Position numbers and translations under genes: made by a program
Notes under the pieces: generated by a model
Told to the model about the DNA's origin: nothing
What the model saw: the letters and a program-made list of their open reading frames with translations, nothing else
Database searches by the model: none
From: Planctomycetota bacterium
Lineage (GTDB): Bacteria > Planctomycetota > UBA1135 > UBA2386
DNA length: 7,563 nt
Direction of reading: 5' to 3'
Assembly: GCA_016793305.1 (NCBI GenBank)
Contig: JAEUHU010000445.1
Location: 1-7,563 of the forward strand
Part shown: positions 5,828 to 7,563 of the stretch, piece by piece
How positions within the stretch are numbered: the first letter of the stretch is position 1
How the letters are laid out: the number at the start of each line of letters is the position of its first letter

Positions 5828-6269
5828 CGCCTGGCGCGCGTGGCCGATCGCAGCACGGCTGCTGCTCGCCGCCAGCGCTGCGGTGCTCGCTGGTGCCCAC
5901 ACCGCCTGCGCCACGACCGCCTACGCCCCGTGCCCGGTGCCGTGGGACGGCCCGCTGCCCGACGACGCGTTCGAACGGTGCAAGGCGGTGCTCGAACGGC
6001 ATGCCGACCGCCTCGCGATCGCCGACCGGATGCCGCTGCGCCTGCAGACCGGCTGGGTCGCCGCCGACGATGTCGCCGGCGAACGGCGCTGGACGGTGTT
6101 GGTTGACGACGGCGTCGAGCCGGAGGGGCTCGCCGTCGTCGTCGAGCTGCGCTGCCTGCGCGAGCCCTGGCTCGGGTCACCCGGCTGGGGCGAGGCCTGT
6201 GGGGATGCGTTCGCCGAACGGGCCCTCGCGGCGGAGTTGGCCGAGGCCCTGTCGCGTCGGCAGCCCTAG
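5820..6269 (+). CDS. Small exported protein or lipoprotein, unknown function
   Basis: The product has 149 residues and I do not recognise it. A GTG at 5820, 8 nt after GGGGGAGG, gives a good signal sequence: MVDAWRAWPIAAR then the hydrophobic LLLAASAAVLAGA. Cleavage may fall before Cys30 (HTAC), which would make it a lipoprotein, but His at position -3 is a poor lipobox. The mature part is acidic and mixed, with four further cysteines (C38, C54, C112, C127) that could form two disulfides in the periplasm. A helix near 48-70 is followed by likely strands (WTVLVDD, LAVVVELRC) and an Ala-rich C-terminal helix. The same frame is open upstream to 5586, but that stretch is Arg/Ser-rich antisense-like noise inside hyuB. 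It overlaps hyuB by 8 nt, so it is probably co-transcribed. Its TAG stop shares CTAG with the converging gene. Confidence 0.72.
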   Translation: MVDAWRAWPIAARLLLAASAAVLAGAHTACATTAYAPCPVPWDGPLPDDAFERCKAVLERHADRLAIADRMPLRLQTGWVAADDVAGERRWTVLVDDGVEPEGLAVVVELRCLREPWLGSPGWGEACGDAFAERALAAELAEALSRRQP

Positions 6270-7336
6270 CTCCTTGCGGAAGCGCCGTCCGCCGCCAGCC
6301 GGGCGGCGACTTCGACGAGGCAGCCGTCGGCGGGCCATCGCCTTCGCGCCCGTTGCAGCAGTGCGGCCGCGGCTGCGAGCCGACCGCGAGCCTCGAGCAC
6401 CCGTGCGCGCGCCAGCACCTGCTCGCGCGGGGTCGGTGTGGCGAGGTGCCGCGCCGAGCGGATCGCCTGCAAGGCAGCGGCGAGATCGCCGTCGGCGAAG
6501 CGCGCTTCGAACAACCACAGCCACGTCGCGGTCGCCTGCGGCGTCAGCAGCAGTGCACTCTCGAGCAGCAGGCGTGGCCGGAACGTGCGGAGGGCGGCCC
6601 AGCGCAGCCATGGCCGCAGCAGGGCCCGGGTGGCCCGGGTCGACGGCCGCACCGGGAAGCGCCGGGCGAGGCGGCGCAGCCGCCGCAGCCGCGCTTCGGG
6701 CGACGGTCGCTGCCGTCGTCGCAGCACCAGCGTCAGGCTCGTCTGCTGCTGCAGCAGATCGGCCGCGAGCCCGGTCATCGCTTCGGCGGCGCGCGCCTGC
6801 CAGAAGCCGAGGAACGCGCCGCCGCGGCCGTGGCGGTCGGCCCATTGGTCGAGCCGCCGCTTCAGGGTACGTGGGTTCGTGCCGGTCTGCTCCGCCGTCA
6901 TGCGGTAGTTGGTGCGGCCGTTGCCGAGCCGCACCATCGCCTCGGGCGTCACCGGCAGGTCGTGGGCCGCCGCGGTCTCCAAGGAAGTAGGCCCGCCGTG
7001 CGCCTCCGCCAGCAGTGCTGGCGACAGGCGGCTGCTGTGCATGCGTTCGTGGTAGAGCCAGCGCTCGGCCAGCCGATGCCAGCGACGGCCCCGCTCGTCC
7101 TCGGGCATGCCGAGCAGAAGTTCGGCGTGCTGCAGGGCGTCGAGGGCGAGTTCCTGGGCCACGTCGGCAGTGAGCTCGGGCACGCGGTTGCGCGGCAGGC
7201 TGCGCCAGGCGACGACGCGCCGCACGGTCCACATCAGCTGGCGGTCGACGAACGCCTGGGCCAGCGCCAGCACCTCGTGGTGGCGCGGTTCGGCACAAGG
7301 ATCGGATGGTCGGTACAGGGTCACGAGCTGCGGCAT
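6266..7336 (-). CDS. Sigma-factor-like/HTH protein with TPR-like C-terminal region
   Basis: The product has 356 residues. Residues about 24-75 ([19 protein letters not shown] then [19 protein letters not shown]) resemble sigma-70 region 2 of ECF sigma factors, where a DxxQExxxxAL pattern is typical. Residues 84-103 ([20 protein letters not shown]) could match region 2.4. Residues about 144-170 ([27 protein letters not shown]) look like a helix-turn-helix. The rest is very Arg-rich ([22 protein letters not shown]), and residues about 258-350 form paired Ala/Leu-rich helices like two or three TPR units. No membrane segment is seen. A DNA-binding regulator is likely; true sigma activity is an inference. 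The ATG at 7336 follows CGGAGG by 5 nt, and an in-frame TAG upstream with no start codon between fixes this start. Its stop overlaps the converging gene. The 24-bp element lies in its leader. Confidence 0.8.
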   Translation of the reverse strand: MPQLVTLYRPSDPCAEPRHHEVLALAQAFVDRQLMWTVRRVVAWRSLPRNRVPELTADVAQELALDALQHAELLLGMPEDERGRRWHRLAERWLYHERMHSSRLSPALLAEAHGGPTSLETAAAHDLPVTPEAMVRLGNGRTNYRMTAEQTGTNPRTLKRRLDQWADRHGRGGAFLGFWQARAAEAMTGLAADLLQQQTSLTLVLRRRQRPSPEARLRRLRRLARRFPVRPSTRATRALLRPWLRWAALRTFRPRLLLESALLLTPQATATWLWLFEARFADGDLAAALQAIRSARHLATPTPREQVLARARVLEARGRLAAAAALLQRARRRWPADGCLVEVAARLAADGASARS

Positions 7337-7341
7337 GTCGT

Positions 7342-7347
7342 CCTCCG
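7342..7347 (-). promoter_or_regulatory. Ribosome binding site (CGGAGG) of the sigma-like gene
   Basis: On the minus strand CGGAGG ends 5 nt before the ATG at 7336. A second purine-rich box, AGGAGG (7355-7350), lies 13 nt from the ATG and belongs to the 24-bp element. The nearer box is the better placed for initiation. Confidence 0.65.
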
Positions 7348-7349
7348 TT

Positions 7350-7373
7350 CCTCCTGGTGGGGCACCGGGGGCA
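7350..7373 (-). repeat. 24-bp dispersed element, copy 2
   Basis: On the plus strand this reads CCTCCTGGTGGGGC followed by ACCGGGGGCA, identical to 3112-3135 except at one base. It lies in the 109-nt divergent gap between the sigma-like gene and purA, 13 nt from the minus-strand ATG and 72 nt from the plus-strand ATG. In the minus direction it contains GGTG-CCC-CACC, a possible 4-bp hairpin not formed by copy 1. Confidence 0.65.
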
Positions 7374-7410
7374 ACCTGCCGCGAGAAAGGGTGCGATCGG
7401 CCGACGCGGC

Positions 7411-7420
7411 GCTATGCTCC
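7411..7420 (+). promoter_or_regulatory. Possible -10 region (TATGCT) before purA
   Basis: GCTATGCTCC lies 25 nt before the purA ATG and matches 9 of 10 bases of the sequence before the metalloprotease gene (1147-1156). TATGCT is a reasonable -10 box. No good -35 box is seen 16-18 nt upstream. A pyrimidine-rich stretch follows (CCCTCCCCTTTTCC), and there is no Shine-Dalgarno site before the ATG. Confidence 0.28.
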
Positions 7421-7445
7421 CTCCCCTTTTCCGCAGCGCCGATCC

Positions 7446-7563
7446 ATGCCCACCACGTGTGTTGTTGGCATCCTCTGGGGTGACGAAGGCAAGGGCAAAG
7501 TCATCGACTACCTCGCCGCCGAGACCGACTACGTCGTGCGGTTCGGCGGTGGTCACAACGCCG
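7446..7563 (+). CDS. purA: Adenylosuccinate synthetase, 3' end outside window
   Basis: PurA joins IMP and aspartate using GTP to make adenylosuccinate, the first step from IMP to AMP, in the cytoplasm. Only the first 39 codons are present. They contain the diagnostic N-terminal signature [19 protein letters not shown], with the P-loop-like WGDEGKGK that holds the catalytic Asp, followed by [11 protein letters not shown], the start of the family's RxxGGxNAGHT block. The ATG at 7446 puts this signature at the expected distance from the N-terminus (WGDEGKGK at residues 11-18). No Shine-Dalgarno precedes it. The gene is divergent from the sigma-like gene. Confidence 0.96.
   Translation, partial: MPTTCVVGILWGDEGKGKVIDYLAAETDYVVRFGGGHNA

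Noticed and set aside
4013..5914. A 633-codon open frame on the minus strand
   Set aside because: It runs antisense through hyuB, the terminator and the end of the Gly/Arg-rich gene. The composition (Ala, Arg, His) and lack of motifs mark it as a shadow of HyuB.
4165..6990. A 941-codon open frame on the plus strand
   Set aside because: It starts at the strong terminator, crosses hyuB out of frame and ends inside the minus-strand gene. Its product is an Arg/Pro/Ala-rich string without domains.
6177..7556. A 459-codon minus-strand frame and a 376-codon plus-strand frame (6353-7483) over the sigma-like gene
   Set aside because: Both are low-complexity and overlap the frame from 7336 to 6266, which has a ribosome binding site and HTH-like and helical structure. 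The minus-strand frame also crosses the purA start.

Overview
The window is about 70% G+C by eye and nearly every codon ends in G or C. Three things point to a GC-rich, large-genome member of the Planctomycetota. The secreted metalloprotease carries an IPT/TIG domain and a C-terminal module of a kind I associate with planctomycete secreted proteins. Two to three proteins are exported, and most genes lack a strong Shine-Dalgarno sequence. This placement is by resemblance only; the window has no rRNA or other marker gene to confirm it.

Layout, left to right. (1) 1-1050 (+): the 3' part of an isocitrate/isopropylmalate dehydrogenase-family gene, cut by the window edge. (2) 1170-2915 (+): a secreted zinc metalloprotease (metzincin type) with IPT/TIG and a C-terminal beta module. 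(3) 2916-3258: a 343-base gap that holds a possible 45-residue minus-strand gene, one copy of a 24-bp repeated element, a pair of short direct repeats and the leader of the next gene. (4) 3259-4143 (+): an exported TPR-like/coiled-coil protein with three Gly/Arg-rich segments, followed by a textbook 15-bp-stem terminator. (5) 4262-5827 (+): a hydantoinase B/oxoprolinase-family subunit, overlapping by 8 nt a small exported or lipoprotein gene (5820-6269, +). (6) 6266-7336 (-): a protein with a sigma-region-2-like N-terminus, a helix-turn-helix and a TPR-like tail, convergent with the small gene and sharing a CTAG stop tetranucleotide with it. (7) 7446 to the window end (+): the first 39 codons of purA.

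The genes do not form one pathway. Two are housekeeping biosynthesis (the dehydrogenase and purA), one is catabolic or salvage (hyuB), and the rest are exported or regulatory proteins of unknown role. The most notable structure outside the genes is the 24-bp element. It occurs twice with a single difference, each time in a divergent intergenic region just upstream of a minus-strand start: once before the small 45-residue ORF and once before the sigma-like gene. This raises the testable possibility of a shared regulatory element, perhaps linked to the sigma-like protein. I see no CRISPR array, insertion sequence, tRNA, rRNA or phage gene.
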